Source of the DNA: Actinomycetota bacterium | GTDB taxonomy: Bacteria > Actinomycetota > Thermoleophilia > Gaiellales > Gaiellaceae | Assembly: GCA_005884155.1 (NCBI GenBank) | Contig: VAXD01000050.1 | Location: 1-17,454 of the forward strand | Length of the DNA: 17,454 nt | Reading direction: 5' to 3' | Shown: in pieces, positions 1-5,988 of the stretch | Position numbering within the stretch: the first letter of the stretch is position 1 | How the letters are laid out: every line of letters starts with the position of its first letter | Position numbers and translations under genes: made by a program | The notes under the pieces: model-generated | The model's database searches: none | Told to the model about the DNA's origin: nothing | What the model saw: the letters and a program-made list of their open reading frames with translations, nothing else

Positions 1-264
1 CGGGCCCTCTTGCCGGTGCTGCTCGGCGACCGTGATCAGCGGCGGCCGCTGCAGCGTCAGGCCGTAGCGCTCCACCAGCTTGTCACGGGTCTCGTAGGTC
101 TCTCTGAAAAAGAGGTGCGTGTCGAGCTCGATCACCGGCAGATCGAGCCGAAGCTCCGAGACCATGTGCACGAGCACCGACGACTGCTTCTGCCACGAGC
201 AGGTCAGGCAGAGCTTGTCGCCGAACTCGGCGTGGGCCCAACGGAGGACGTCCTCCGCGTCCAT
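1..264 (-). CDS. cysH: CysH-type APS/PAPS reductase, N-terminal part (runs off left edge)
   Basis: The reverse strand encodes 88 residues before the window ends, so the C-terminal part with the usual paired cysteines is not visible. The visible part matches the adenylyl-sulfate / phosphoadenylyl-sulfate reductase family: a CSWQKQSS segment (residues 22-29) at the nucleotide-binding loop, then PVIELDTHLFFRETYE (43-58), which corresponds to the family's LDTG-LFxETYE motif, and a DKLVERYGL helix. The enzyme reduces activated sulfate to sulfite in the cytoplasm. The ATG at 264 lies 10 bases after the comA stop, so it is the next gene of the same operon; an in-frame TTG 21 bases upstream would overlap comA and is less likely. 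APS and PAPS specificity cannot be separated from this part. Its position after comA suggests it supplies sulfite for phosphosulfolactate synthesis, though ordinary cysteine assimilation is equally possible. Confidence 0.85.
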   Translation of the reverse strand, partial: MDAEDVLRWAHAEFGDKLCLTCSWQKQSSVLVHMVSELRLDLPVIELDTHLFFRETYETRDKLVERYGLTLQRPPLITVAEQHRQEGP

Positions 265-274
265 CGACTCGACG

Positions 275-1063
275 TCAGGGGGCAATAGGCTCGGCGTCGC
301 CAAGCAGCACCTCCTTCAGCGTGTCGCCGCGCAGGCCGAGCCGAAGCGTCTCGAGCGCGATCACCTCGTCGGGCGGGATGTTCCCGAGGTTCACCTCACC
401 GCCGAAGTGCTTGATGAACCACGCTTGCGACTCCTTCGTCGGGGCCTCCCAGATCAGGTCGTGGAAGTCGAGCGAGTGCTCGATCTCGTCCACGAGGCCG
501 GTGCGTAGCTCGCCGGTCGGTCGGTAGATCCCGGCCGTGCCGCCCTCGCGGCCCTCGGCGATCACCTTCCAGGCGCCCGCGTCGAGTTCCTCGCGCATCC
601 ACTGCACCCAGAGGTAGGGCGCGATGTTCACGTCCGCGTCCTTCGAGCCGACCTCGGAGAGGACGACGAAGTCCTGCGCGAACTCGGCGATCAGCTCGAG
701 CTTGTGCTCGCGCGGAATCTCGAGCGTCCCGTCGGAGATCTCGACGTGCGAGAAGCGCGATTCCTTGAGCCACGTCTTGAACTCGTCCATCTTGCCGCGG
801 CCGTAGACGGCCTCGAACAGCGTCCCGCCGCAGACGACGGGCGTGTCGAAGCTCCGGTAGAGGGCGATCTTCTTCTCGAGGTTGTTAGTGACGTAGCTCG
901 TGCCCCAACCGAGCTTGACGATGTCGACGAACTCGCCGGCGGTGTCGAAGAGGCCCTCGATGTCGCGCAGGTTGAGCCCCTTGTCGATCACGTGCGTGAG
1001 GCCCTTGTTGCGGGGCTTGGGCTCGCGCTCGGGGACGCCGAGCCAGTGGTTAGAGGCGGGCAT
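275..1063 (-). CDS. comA: Phosphosulfolactate synthase (ComA family)
   Basis: 262 residues, full length for the family. It joins sulfite and phosphoenolpyruvate to form (2R)-phospho-3-sulfolactate, the first step to sulfolactate or, in methanogens, to coenzyme M. The family blocks are present in order: IDKGL (26-30), VKLGWGTS (49-56), CGGTLFEAVY (78-87), VEISDGTLEIP (107-117), SEVGSKD (136-142), DAGAWKVIAEGREGG (161-175), EAPTKESQ (206-213) and the C-terminal ALETLRLGLRGDT (236-248), all close to what I recall of archaeal ComA. The ATG start has an AAGGAG ribosome site 4 bases upstream and overlaps the end of the fumarase beta gene by 14 bases, so the two are translated together. cysH follows after 10 bases. 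ComA relatives also occur in Bacillus (YitD, sulfolactate) and plants (HSA32), so the product need not lead to coenzyme M. No downstream phosphatase (ComB) is in the window. Confidence 0.93.
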   Translation of the reverse strand: MPASNHWLGVPEREPKPRNKGLTHVIDKGLNLRDIEGLFDTAGEFVDIVKLGWGTSYVTNNLEKKIALYRSFDTPVVCGGTLFEAVYGRGKMDEFKTWLKESRFSHVEISDGTLEIPREHKLELIAEFAQDFVVLSEVGSKDADVNIAPYLWVQWMREELDAGAWKVIAEGREGGTAGIYRPTGELRTGLVDEIEHSLDFHDLIWEAPTKESQAWFIKHFGGEVNLGNIPPDEVIALETLRLGLRGDTLKEVLLGDAEPIAP

Positions 1064-1634
1064 AGAGCTCCTTCAGCTTCTCGTGGGCGGCGGCCTGGAC
1101 GTCGTGGTAGAGCGAGTTGCCGTGGGCGTCGATCCCGACGGTGAGCGGGCCGAAGTCCCGCACGCGGAACTTCCAAAGGCACTCGGGCATGAGCTCTTCC
1201 CAAGCGACCTCTTCGATCTCTTCGATCTGGGTCGTCTCGAGCGCGGCCGCGCCGCCGACGATCGCGAAGTAGATCATCCCGAGGGCGCGCATGGGCTCGA
1301 TCGCCTCGTCGGGGAAGCCGCCCTTGCCGCAGATCGCGCGCACGCCGTACTGCGCGCCGAGCGGCTCGGTGAAGCGCACCATCCGCGCGCTAGTCGTCGT
1401 GCCGATGCAGACCGGCTCGTACTTGTCGCCGACCTTGCGGACCCCAGGCGCGGTGTGGAGCAGGAACGCGCCGCGCAGGTCCATCGGCGGCTCGACGCCC
1501 TCGTCGAAGATCCGAATCTGCGTCCGGTCGCGGATCCCGATGATGTGGCCCTGCACCGTGACCTCGTCGCCCGCGCGGAGCTTGAGGATCTCGGCCTCGT
1601 CGGTGATCGGGAACGTGACCTCGTGTGTTGCCAT
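1050..1634 (-). CDS. Class I fumarate hydratase, beta (C-terminal) subunit
   Basis: 194 residues, the usual size for the separate C-terminal chain of two-subunit Fe-S fumarases and tartrate dehydratases. It shows GDEVTVQGHIIGIRD near residues 22-36, the family segment GTTTSARM (78-85), a CGKGG loop (102-106) and an IYFAIVGGAAAL strand (121-132). With the alpha chain it catalyses reversible hydration of fumarate to malate in the cytoplasm. The ATG at 1634 has AGGAAG four bases upstream, and an open frame extending far upstream of it is only the shadow of the alpha gene. There are 38 bases between alpha and beta, and beta overlaps comA by 14 bases. Substrate choice among fumarate, tartrate or a related hydroxy-acid cannot be read from sequence alone; fumarate is favoured by the flavoprotein next door. 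Confidence 0.9.
   Translation of the reverse strand: MATHEVTFPITDEAEILKLRAGDEVTVQGHIIGIRDRTQIRIFDEGVEPPMDLRGAFLLHTAPGVRKVGDKYEPVCIGTTTSARMVRFTEPLGAQYGVRAICGKGGFPDEAIEPMRALGMIYFAIVGGAAALETTQIEEIEEVAWEELMPECLWKFRVRDFGPLTVGIDAHGNSLYHDVQAAAHEKLKELYARL
1068..1073 (-). promoter_or_regulatory. Ribosome binding site of comA
   Basis: AAGGAG on the minus strand, four bases before the comA ATG and inside the last codons of the fumarase beta gene. It fixes the comA start and shows that genes inside operons here use Shine-Dalgarno sites, unlike the first genes of transcripts. Confidence 0.75.
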
Positions 1635-1638
1635 CAAG

Positions 1639-1644
1639 CTTCCT
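1639..1644 (-). promoter_or_regulatory. Ribosome binding site of the fumarase beta gene
   Basis: AGGAAG on the minus strand, four bases before the ATG at 1634, in the 38-base gap between the alpha and beta genes. It supports this start over a longer upstream frame. Confidence 0.65.
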
Positions 1645-1672
1645 GTCCTCGTGAACGGCGGCCTCTCATCGC

Positions 1673-2569
1673 CTAAGCCTCCCGGTCGAAGTCGACGGAG
1701 CCGTCTGCAGCGACGTGCGCGGAGGCGCGGCGGGCGGCCCAGCACTGGTAGTTGACGGCGACGGGGTTGAGCGTCATGTGCGTATCCGCGTGCTCGATGT
1801 GGCAGTTGAGGACGGTCACGTCGCCGCCGAGCCCCATCGGCCCGATGCCGGTCTCGTTCAGGAGCTCGTACAGCTCTTCCTCGAGCTTGGCCACGTGCGG
1901 GTCGTGGTTGCGGGTTCCGATCGGACGGGCGATCGCCTCCTTGGCGAGATACATCGCGTAGTCGGCCGACCCGCCGATCCCAACCCCGACGATCCCAGGG
2001 GGGCACGGCTTGCCGCCGGACTCGACGATCGACTCGAGCACGAACTTCTTGATCCCGTTCACGCCGTCGGCGGGAACGCACATCTTCAGGAAGCTCATGT
2101 TCTCGGAGCCCGAGCCCTTCGGGACGCACTTGACGTCGAGGCCGTCCCAGCCGGAGATGAACTCCCAGTGCACGATCGGGAGCCGGTAGCCCGTGTTCGG
2201 GCCGGTGTTCTCTCGCGTGAGCGTGTGGACGGCGTTCGAGCGGAGCGGATGCTCCAGCGTCGCGCGCTCGGTGCCGGCCTTGAGCGCCTCGTAGATCCGC
2301 GCCGGGTGCAGCGGGAAGTCCTCGCCCACGCGGCACGTGTAGACCGCAATCCCGGTGTCCTGGCAGACGAGGTTCGAGTTGCTGTCGGCGATCTCGACGT
2401 TCCTGACGATCGTCTCGAGGACGCGCTTGCCCGGGATCGAGGTCTCGCGGTCCTTCGCCTCCGCGAGCGCGTCCCGGAGGTCCTGCGGGATGTCCTTGAG
2501 CGCCCAGACGTAGAGGTGCGCCGCGGCATCCTCGACTGCCTGCTGGATGTCGGTCGCGACTGTGCTCAT
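1673..2569 (-). CDS. Class I fumarate hydratase, alpha (N-terminal) subunit
   Basis: 298 residues, the N-terminal catalytic chain of a heteromeric oxygen-sensitive [4Fe-4S] fumarase. Cysteines placed like the cluster ligands are visible: C69 in LVCQDTGIA, C189 in KPCPPGIVGVGIGG, and C276 (or C256 in LNCHIEH) near the end. GSGSENMS (152-159) and ENTGPNTGYRLP (120-131) are other family blocks. The start is an ATG that overlaps the stop of the upstream flavoprotein gene in an ATGA arrangement, with GGAG eight bases upstream; this indicates coupled translation. The longer open frame upstream is a shadow of the flavoprotein gene. It pairs with the beta gene downstream to hydrate fumarate to malate. 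The Fe-S type could matter under oxic stress; no class II fumarase is seen in this window. Confidence 0.93.
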   Translation of the reverse strand: MSTVATDIQQAVEDAAAHLYVWALKDIPQDLRDALAEAKDRETSIPGKRVLETIVRNVEIADSNSNLVCQDTGIAVYTCRVGEDFPLHPARIYEALKAGTERATLEHPLRSNAVHTLTRENTGPNTGYRLPIVHWEFISGWDGLDVKCVPKGSGSENMSFLKMCVPADGVNGIKKFVLESIVESGGKPCPPGIVGVGIGGSADYAMYLAKEAIARPIGTRNHDPHVAKLEEELYELLNETGIGPMGLGGDVTVLNCHIEHADTHMTLNPVAVNYQCWAARRASAHVAADGSVDFDREA

Positions 2570-3771
2570 GCGGCTCGCTCCGCGGCGGCTGCGCCGGCCC
2601 GGCGGCCAAAGACGGTGCACTCGAGCAGCGAGTTGCCCATCATCCGGTTGCGCCCGTGCGTGCCGCCGGCGATCTCGCCGCAGGCGAAGAGGCCCTCGAG
2701 CGTGGTCTCGGAGCGCTCGTCGATGACGAGCCCGCCGTTCTGGTAGTGGAGCACTGGATAGGTGAGGAGCGGCTGGCGCAGAGGGTCGATGCCGCCCGAA
2801 CGGTACCGGCGCAGCATGTACGGGAGCGAGATCTCGGCGTCGTGGGTCGCGATCCTCGTCGTGTCGAGCATCACCGCGGGGTGCCCGTCGGGCGTCTCGA
2901 CGCCGCGGCCCGCCTCGACCTCGTCGAAGATCGCCTGCGAGACCGCATCCCGCGGGCCGAGCGGGTCCGTGAACTCCTCGCCGTCCGCGTTCAGCAGCGT
3001 CGCGCCGTACGCGCGGGTGGTCTCGGGAATCGAGTAGCCCTGCATCGTCGGCGGCCACGCACCGCCGTTCGGGTGGTACTGGAGCGCGTCGAGATCGCGG
3101 CTCTCGGCACCGAGCTCGAGCGCGATCTTCGTCACCTCGCCGGTCGCGCCGGGATGGTTCGTCGAGAGCTCGCCGCGCTCCTCGGCCTCGCGGTAGCAGC
3201 GGCCGCCGGCCGCGAGCACGACCGCACCGGCGTCGAACTGCAGCTCTTCGCCGTTCTTACGCAGGCAGGTCGCTCGCCATCCGTTCGCTTCGCGTTCGAG
3301 TGAGACGAGCGGGCAGTTCGGATAGGCGTCGCCGCTCGAGGCGAGGAAGGCGTCGCGGAGACCCGTGGTGATCGCGTGGCCGGTCCGGTCGCCGACCTGG
3401 AGCAGGCGCTTGCGCGTCGCGCCGCCGCAGCGGGCGAGCCGGTAGCCGCCGTTCTCGCCCGTGAACTCGACGCCGTGCTCCTCGAGCCAGTGGATCGCGC
3501 CCGGCGCTTCCGCGGTGAGCACCTCGACGAGCTGCCGGTTCGCGGTCTCGTGCGAGCTCTGCCAGACGTCCTCGGCGTGCTGCTCGGGCGAGTCGTCGTC
3601 GCCGAAGGCGGCCTGAATCCCGCCCTGCGCCTTGGCCGAGTTGCAGGACTGAAGCGCGCCCTTCGTCACGAGCGCGACGCGGGCGCCGGCCTTCTCGGCG
3701 GACACGGCCGCGGCGAGACCGGAGGCCCCGCTCCCGACCACGAGCACGTCGACTGAGAGACGCTCGGCCAC
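2566..3771 (-). CDS. Short SdhA/FrdA/NadB-family FAD flavoprotein (fumarate reductase-like)
   Basis: 401 residues. The N-terminus has the dinucleotide fold VVGSGASGLAAA (11-22), followed by SAKAQGG (45-51), the family FAD-contact region. Active-site blocks of succinate dehydrogenase, fumarate reductase and L-aspartate oxidase are kept: LGPRDAVSQAI (271-281, catalytic Arg region), HYQNGG (342-347) and RNRMMGNSLLE (374-384), ending in FGRRAG. The protein stops there, so it lacks the helical C-terminal domain of about 130-180 residues found in SdhA and NadB. No iron-sulfur partner subunit is encoded nearby. The start is GTG at 3771. It heads the operon with fumarase, comA and cysH, which favours a fumarate/succinate reaction; L-aspartate oxidase for NAD synthesis is an alternative, but no nadA or nadC is seen here. 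Electron donor or acceptor is unknown. Confidence 0.85.
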   Translation of the reverse strand: MAERLSVDVLVVGSGASGLAAAVSAEKAGARVALVTKGALQSCNSAKAQGGIQAAFGDDDSPEQHAEDVWQSSHETANRQLVEVLTAEAPGAIHWLEEHGVEFTGENGGYRLARCGGATRKRLLQVGDRTGHAITTGLRDAFLASSGDAYPNCPLVSLEREANGWRATCLRKNGEELQFDAGAVVLAAGGRCYREAEERGELSTNHPGATGEVTKIALELGAESRDLDALQYHPNGGAWPPTMQGYSIPETTRAYGATLLNADGEEFTDPLGPRDAVSQAIFDEVEAGRGVETPDGHPAVMLDTTRIATHDAEISLPYMLRRYRSGGIDPLRQPLLTYPVLHYQNGGLVIDERSETTLEGLFACGEIAGGTHGRNRMMGNSLLECTVFGRRAGAAAAERAA

Positions 3772-3779
3772 AACGTCGG

Positions 3780-3785
3780 AGATTA
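3780..3785 (-). promoter_or_regulatory. Possible -10 hexamer (TAATCT) of the flavoprotein-fumarase-comA-cysH operon
   Basis: TAATCT on the minus strand lies eight bases before the GTG at 3771, leaving almost no 5' leader. No clear -35 is seen 17 bases upstream. It lies in the 71-base gap between two divergent genes. Confidence 0.4.
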
Positions 3786-3827
3786 CCTAATCCGAGGAAT
3801 TAGCACCACTTATTACTCGCGGCGGGC

Positions 3828-3833
3828 TATGCT
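3828..3833 (+). promoter_or_regulatory. Possible -10 hexamer (TATGCT) of the methyltransferase gene
   Basis: TATGCT lies nine bases before the ATG at 3843, so the message would be leaderless or nearly so. No Shine-Dalgarno site is present before the ATG. The -35 region is weak. Confidence 0.4.
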
Positions 3834-3842
3834 CGCGCACCG

Positions 3843-4712
3843 ATGCGATGGCTGGCGAAAGCGGCGCTCCAGCGCGGGCTCGGCTTCCTGCCGCGCGGCG
3901 AGAGCCTGAACTACGTCTTTCAGCGGCACGTCGCCCGCAGTCTCCCGGCCGGCGAATCGGTCTTCCGGCGCAAGTTCGCCCGCGCGGAGCAGCACGTCGC
4001 GGCGTACGAGGCGCACGGGCCGGACAAGCCGATCGCCGATGCCGTCTTCTACGAGTTCGGCGTCGGCTGGGACCTCGCGATCCCGCTCTCCTTTGCCGCG
4101 CTGGGCGTCGGGCACCAGGTGCTCGTCGACATCCGGCCGAGCGCGCGGGTCGAGCTCGTGAACCATTCGCTCGCGCTGCTCGAACAGCTCGGCGGGCCCG
4201 TCACCTCGCTCGCGGAGCTCGCGGAGCGGTTCGGGATCGAGTACCTCGCGCCCCTTGATGCCCGGGCCACCGGCCTCCCGGCGGAGTCGGTCGACTTCGT
4301 CTCGAGCACCGACGTCTGCGAGCACGTTCCCGCAGACGACCTGGCCGCGATCTTCCTCGAGTGCCACCGGCTCCTCCGACCCGGTGGCGCCTTCAGCTGC
4401 CGGATCGACCTGCAGGACCACTACTCGTACTTCGATTCCAGCCTCTCGCGCTACAACTTCCTGCGTTACTCCGATGGCGCCTGGCGGCTGGTCAACTCGC
4501 CGCTCCACTTCCAGAATCGCCTGCGTGCGCCGGACTACCTGCGGCTCGTGCGGGAGGCCGGCCTCGAGCTCGTCGTCGAGAAGCCGTCGGGCCCGGACGA
4601 GGACGGCCTGCGGCAACTGGAGGCGCTTCCGCTTGCGGAGCGCTTCCGCGACGGCTACACGCCGCAGGAGCTGGGCGTGACCGTGCTTTCGTTCGTCGCC
4701 GTCCGTCCTTGA
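3843..4712 (+). CDS. SAM-dependent methyltransferase (class I), probably glycan-associated
   Basis: 289 residues with a class I Rossmann-type methyltransferase fold. The SAM-binding motif I is FYEFGVGWD (69-77), followed by an acidic strand end VLVDIRP (93-99), the VDFVSSTDVCEHVP motif (150-163) that matches the D-V-xEHV pattern of Methyltransf_11/23 proteins, and a post-motif strand CHRLLRPGGAF (174-184). The region after it (SRYNFLRYSDGAWRL, near 202-216) resembles methyltransferases found in polysaccharide loci. The substrate is unknown. It is divergent from the fumarase operon and followed after 31 bases by a small membrane protein. Given sugar-handling genes nearby, a glycan or lipid-linked sugar is a plausible target, but this is inference. 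Confidence 0.8.
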   Translation: MRWLAKAALQRGLGFLPRGESLNYVFQRHVARSLPAGESVFRRKFARAEQHVAAYEAHGPDKPIADAVFYEFGVGWDLAIPLSFAALGVGHQVLVDIRPSARVELVNHSLALLEQLGGPVTSLAELAERFGIEYLAPLDARATGLPAESVDFVSSTDVCEHVPADDLAAIFLECHRLLRPGGAFSCRIDLQDHYSYFDSSLSRYNFLRYSDGAWRLVNSPLHFQNRLRAPDYLRLVREAGLELVVEKPSGPDEDGLRQLEALPLAERFRDGYTPQELGVTVLSFVAVRP

Positions 4713-4743
4713 GCGGGGGCCTACCGATGCCGATACACGGGAC

Positions 4744-5070
4744 ATGGCTCGCGGCATCGGCCTCCTTTCGCTCGTCGTCGCCCTCGTGGCGGCCGCGTAT
4801 CTGATGAGCGCGCAGCTCTCGCAGTCGCCTTCACGCGCGACCGCGTCGAACGACATCAAGCGTGCGCAGCAAACCGCCGACGCGGTCAAGCTCCAACAGG
4901 CCTCGTTCGGGCTCGAGCAGTTCCACGCGCTGAACGGCACGTACGCGGCAGCGTCGCTCGGCAGCTTCGGCGTGAAGCTCGTGCGGGCGGATGCGACCTC
5001 CTACTGCATCGAGACGCCGAACGAGCACCTCGCCGGGCCGAACGGCACCGCGTTGCCCGGCCCCTGCTAG
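4744..5070 (+). CDS. Small membrane-anchored, pilin-like protein of unknown function
   Basis: 108 residues. There is one hydrophobic N-terminal segment (about residues 5-23, GLLSLVVALVAAAYLM) that could be a membrane anchor or uncleaved signal, then a polar helix rich in Gln, Ala and Lys (33-60), then a small domain FHALNGTYAAASLGSFGVKLVRAD. The ending SYCIE...PGPC places C88 and C108 as a possible disulfide, like the C-terminal loop of type IV pilins and pseudopilins. A classic prepilin peptidase site with Gly followed by Phe/Met and a conserved Glu at +5 is not obvious, so the pilin likeness is structural impression only. It follows the methyltransferase on the same strand and ends one base before the stop of the convergent dehydrogenase. 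It is probably exported and faces outside. Confidence 0.6.
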   Translation: MARGIGLLSLVVALVAAAYLMSAQLSQSPSRATASNDIKRAQQTADAVKLQQASFGLEQFHALNGTYAAASLGSFGVKLVRADATSYCIETPNEHLAGPNGTALPGPC

Positions 5071-5071
5071 C

Positions 5072-5905
5072 TCACCAGATCGAGCGGAACAGCTCGGCGA
5101 TCTCGGCCGCGCTTGCCGGCCTGGGATTCGCGAGCGCACCGGGCCGGACGGCGGTTGCCACCGCCACCTCGTCGAGCTCGTTCTCCAGTACGCCGAGGTC
5201 GCGCAAGCGCTCGTAGCCGGCGAGGCGGGAGAGCTCTTCGCATCGAGCCGCAGCGTCCGTCGTGCCCAGTGCGTCTGCGAACCGACCGATCTCGGCCGCC
5301 GCCACCGGCTCGTTGAAGCGAAGCGCGGGCGGCAGACAGAGCGCATTGGCCGCGCCGTGCGGGATCCCGTAGCGACCGCCGACCGCCTGCGCCATCGCGT
5401 GCCCGAGCCCGAGCCCCGCGGCGGCCAGCGCCGCGCCGGCATGCATCGCGCCGCGCAGGAGGGTGGTTCGCACCTCGAGGTCGTCGCCGCGCTCGAGCAC
5501 TGGGGGCAGCGCCTCCCCGATCAGGCTCGCGCCCGCCAGCGCCTGCTCGTCGCCCGCGGGGCTCTTGCCGGCGACGTAGAGCGCCTCCGCGCAGTGGGCC
5601 AGGGCGTTAAGCGCGGTACCGCCACTCTCTGCCCGCGGCAGCTCGAGCGTCAGCTTCGGCTCGTAAACGATTCCTGCGAGGTGCGCGCCGCCGCCGCCGC
5701 CGACCATGTGCCGCTGTGGATCGCGGACGCCGAAGAACTGCGTCCACTCCGCGCCCGAGTAGGTCGTGGGGACCGAGACGAGCGGCAGGCCGGTGACTGA
5801 CGAGATCCCCTTGCCGAGGTCGATCGCGCTGCCGCCGCCGGCGGCGAGCAGGCCGTCGGCCTGGCGGGCGCGGCCCGCGATCTCGTCGATCCGGTCGCTC
5901 GGCAC
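5072..5905 (-). CDS. Iron-type alcohol dehydrogenase / maleylacetate reductase-like protein (N-terminus lost to a frameshift)
   Basis: 277 residues readable from GTG at 5905. It contains the NAD-binding AAGGGSAIDLGKG (21-33), PTTYSGAEWT (46-55), YEPKLTLELP (81-90), GTALNALAHCAEALY (96-110), and the metal-binding histidines in GLGHAMAQ (H169) and RYGIPHGAANALCLP (H183). This is the Fe-ADH superfamily, closest in pattern to maleylacetate reductase and glycerol dehydrogenase-like proteins. Members usually have 330-360 residues, so the first part of the nucleotide-binding domain is missing. The missing start is found just upstream in another frame (5906-5988). Adding one base to the run of five C at 5921-5925 would join the two pieces into about 305 residues. 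It may therefore be a recent pseudogene or a sequencing error. It follows the LysR gene, its likely regulator. The substrate is unknown. Confidence 0.75.
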   Translation of the reverse strand: MPSDRIDEIAGRARQADGLLAAGGGSAIDLGKGISSVTGLPLVSVPTTYSGAEWTQFFGVRDPQRHMVGGGGGAHLAGIVYEPKLTLELPRAESGGTALNALAHCAEALYVAGKSPAGDEQALAGASLIGEALPPVLERGDDLEVRTTLLRGAMHAGAALAAAGLGLGHAMAQAVGGRYGIPHGAANALCLPPALRFNEPVAAAEIGRFADALGTTDAAARCEELSRLAGYERLRDLGVLENELDEVAVATAVRPGALANPRPASAAEIAELFRSIW

Positions 5906-5988
5906 CTCGCTCCAGCGGTCGGGGGTCGCGCAATCCCAAGCTCGTCGAGCAGGCCGGGCAGCTCCTCGAGCCCCCAGCGGACGATCAC
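5906..5988 (-). pseudogene. Out-of-frame N-terminal fragment of the iron-type dehydrogenase
   Basis: GTG at 5988 overlaps the LysR stop as GTGA and has AAGGAG eight bases upstream (5997-6002), a good translation start. It reads VIVRWGLEELPGLLDELGIA, the typical beginning of maleylacetate reductase-like proteins, then goes out of frame with the main dehydrogenase frame. The break lies at or near the five-C run at 5921-5925. Even after repairing one base, the joined protein looks some tens of residues short, so a small internal deletion is also possible. Confidence 0.65.

Noticed and set aside
275..1063. Full coenzyme M pathway from the presence of ComA
   Set aside because: Only the first step is visible; no ComB-ComE or bacterial xcb-type partners are in the window, and ComA also serves sulfolactate synthesis, so coenzyme M cannot be claimed.
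1635..2609. Upstream extension of the fumarase beta gene
   Set aside because: The extension is an out-of-frame reading of fumarase alpha. The ATG at 1634 with AGGAAG and the normal family length fix the start.
1715..2746. Plus-strand open frame of 343 codons across the fumarase alpha gene
   Set aside because: It is the complement of a conserved enzyme and shows no family motif; its length is explained by GC-rich codons lacking stops on the other strand.
3813..4940. Minus-strand open frame of 375 codons opposite the methyltransferase and small protein
   Set aside because: Low-complexity Arg/Glu/Ala composition, no motifs, and it crosses two plus-strand genes that have good evidence.
5687..5703. 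Run of CCG repeats as a possible unstable microsatellite
   Set aside because: It codes the glycine run in the VGGGGGAH segment of the dehydrogenase, and short GGN repeats are common in such GC-rich genes.
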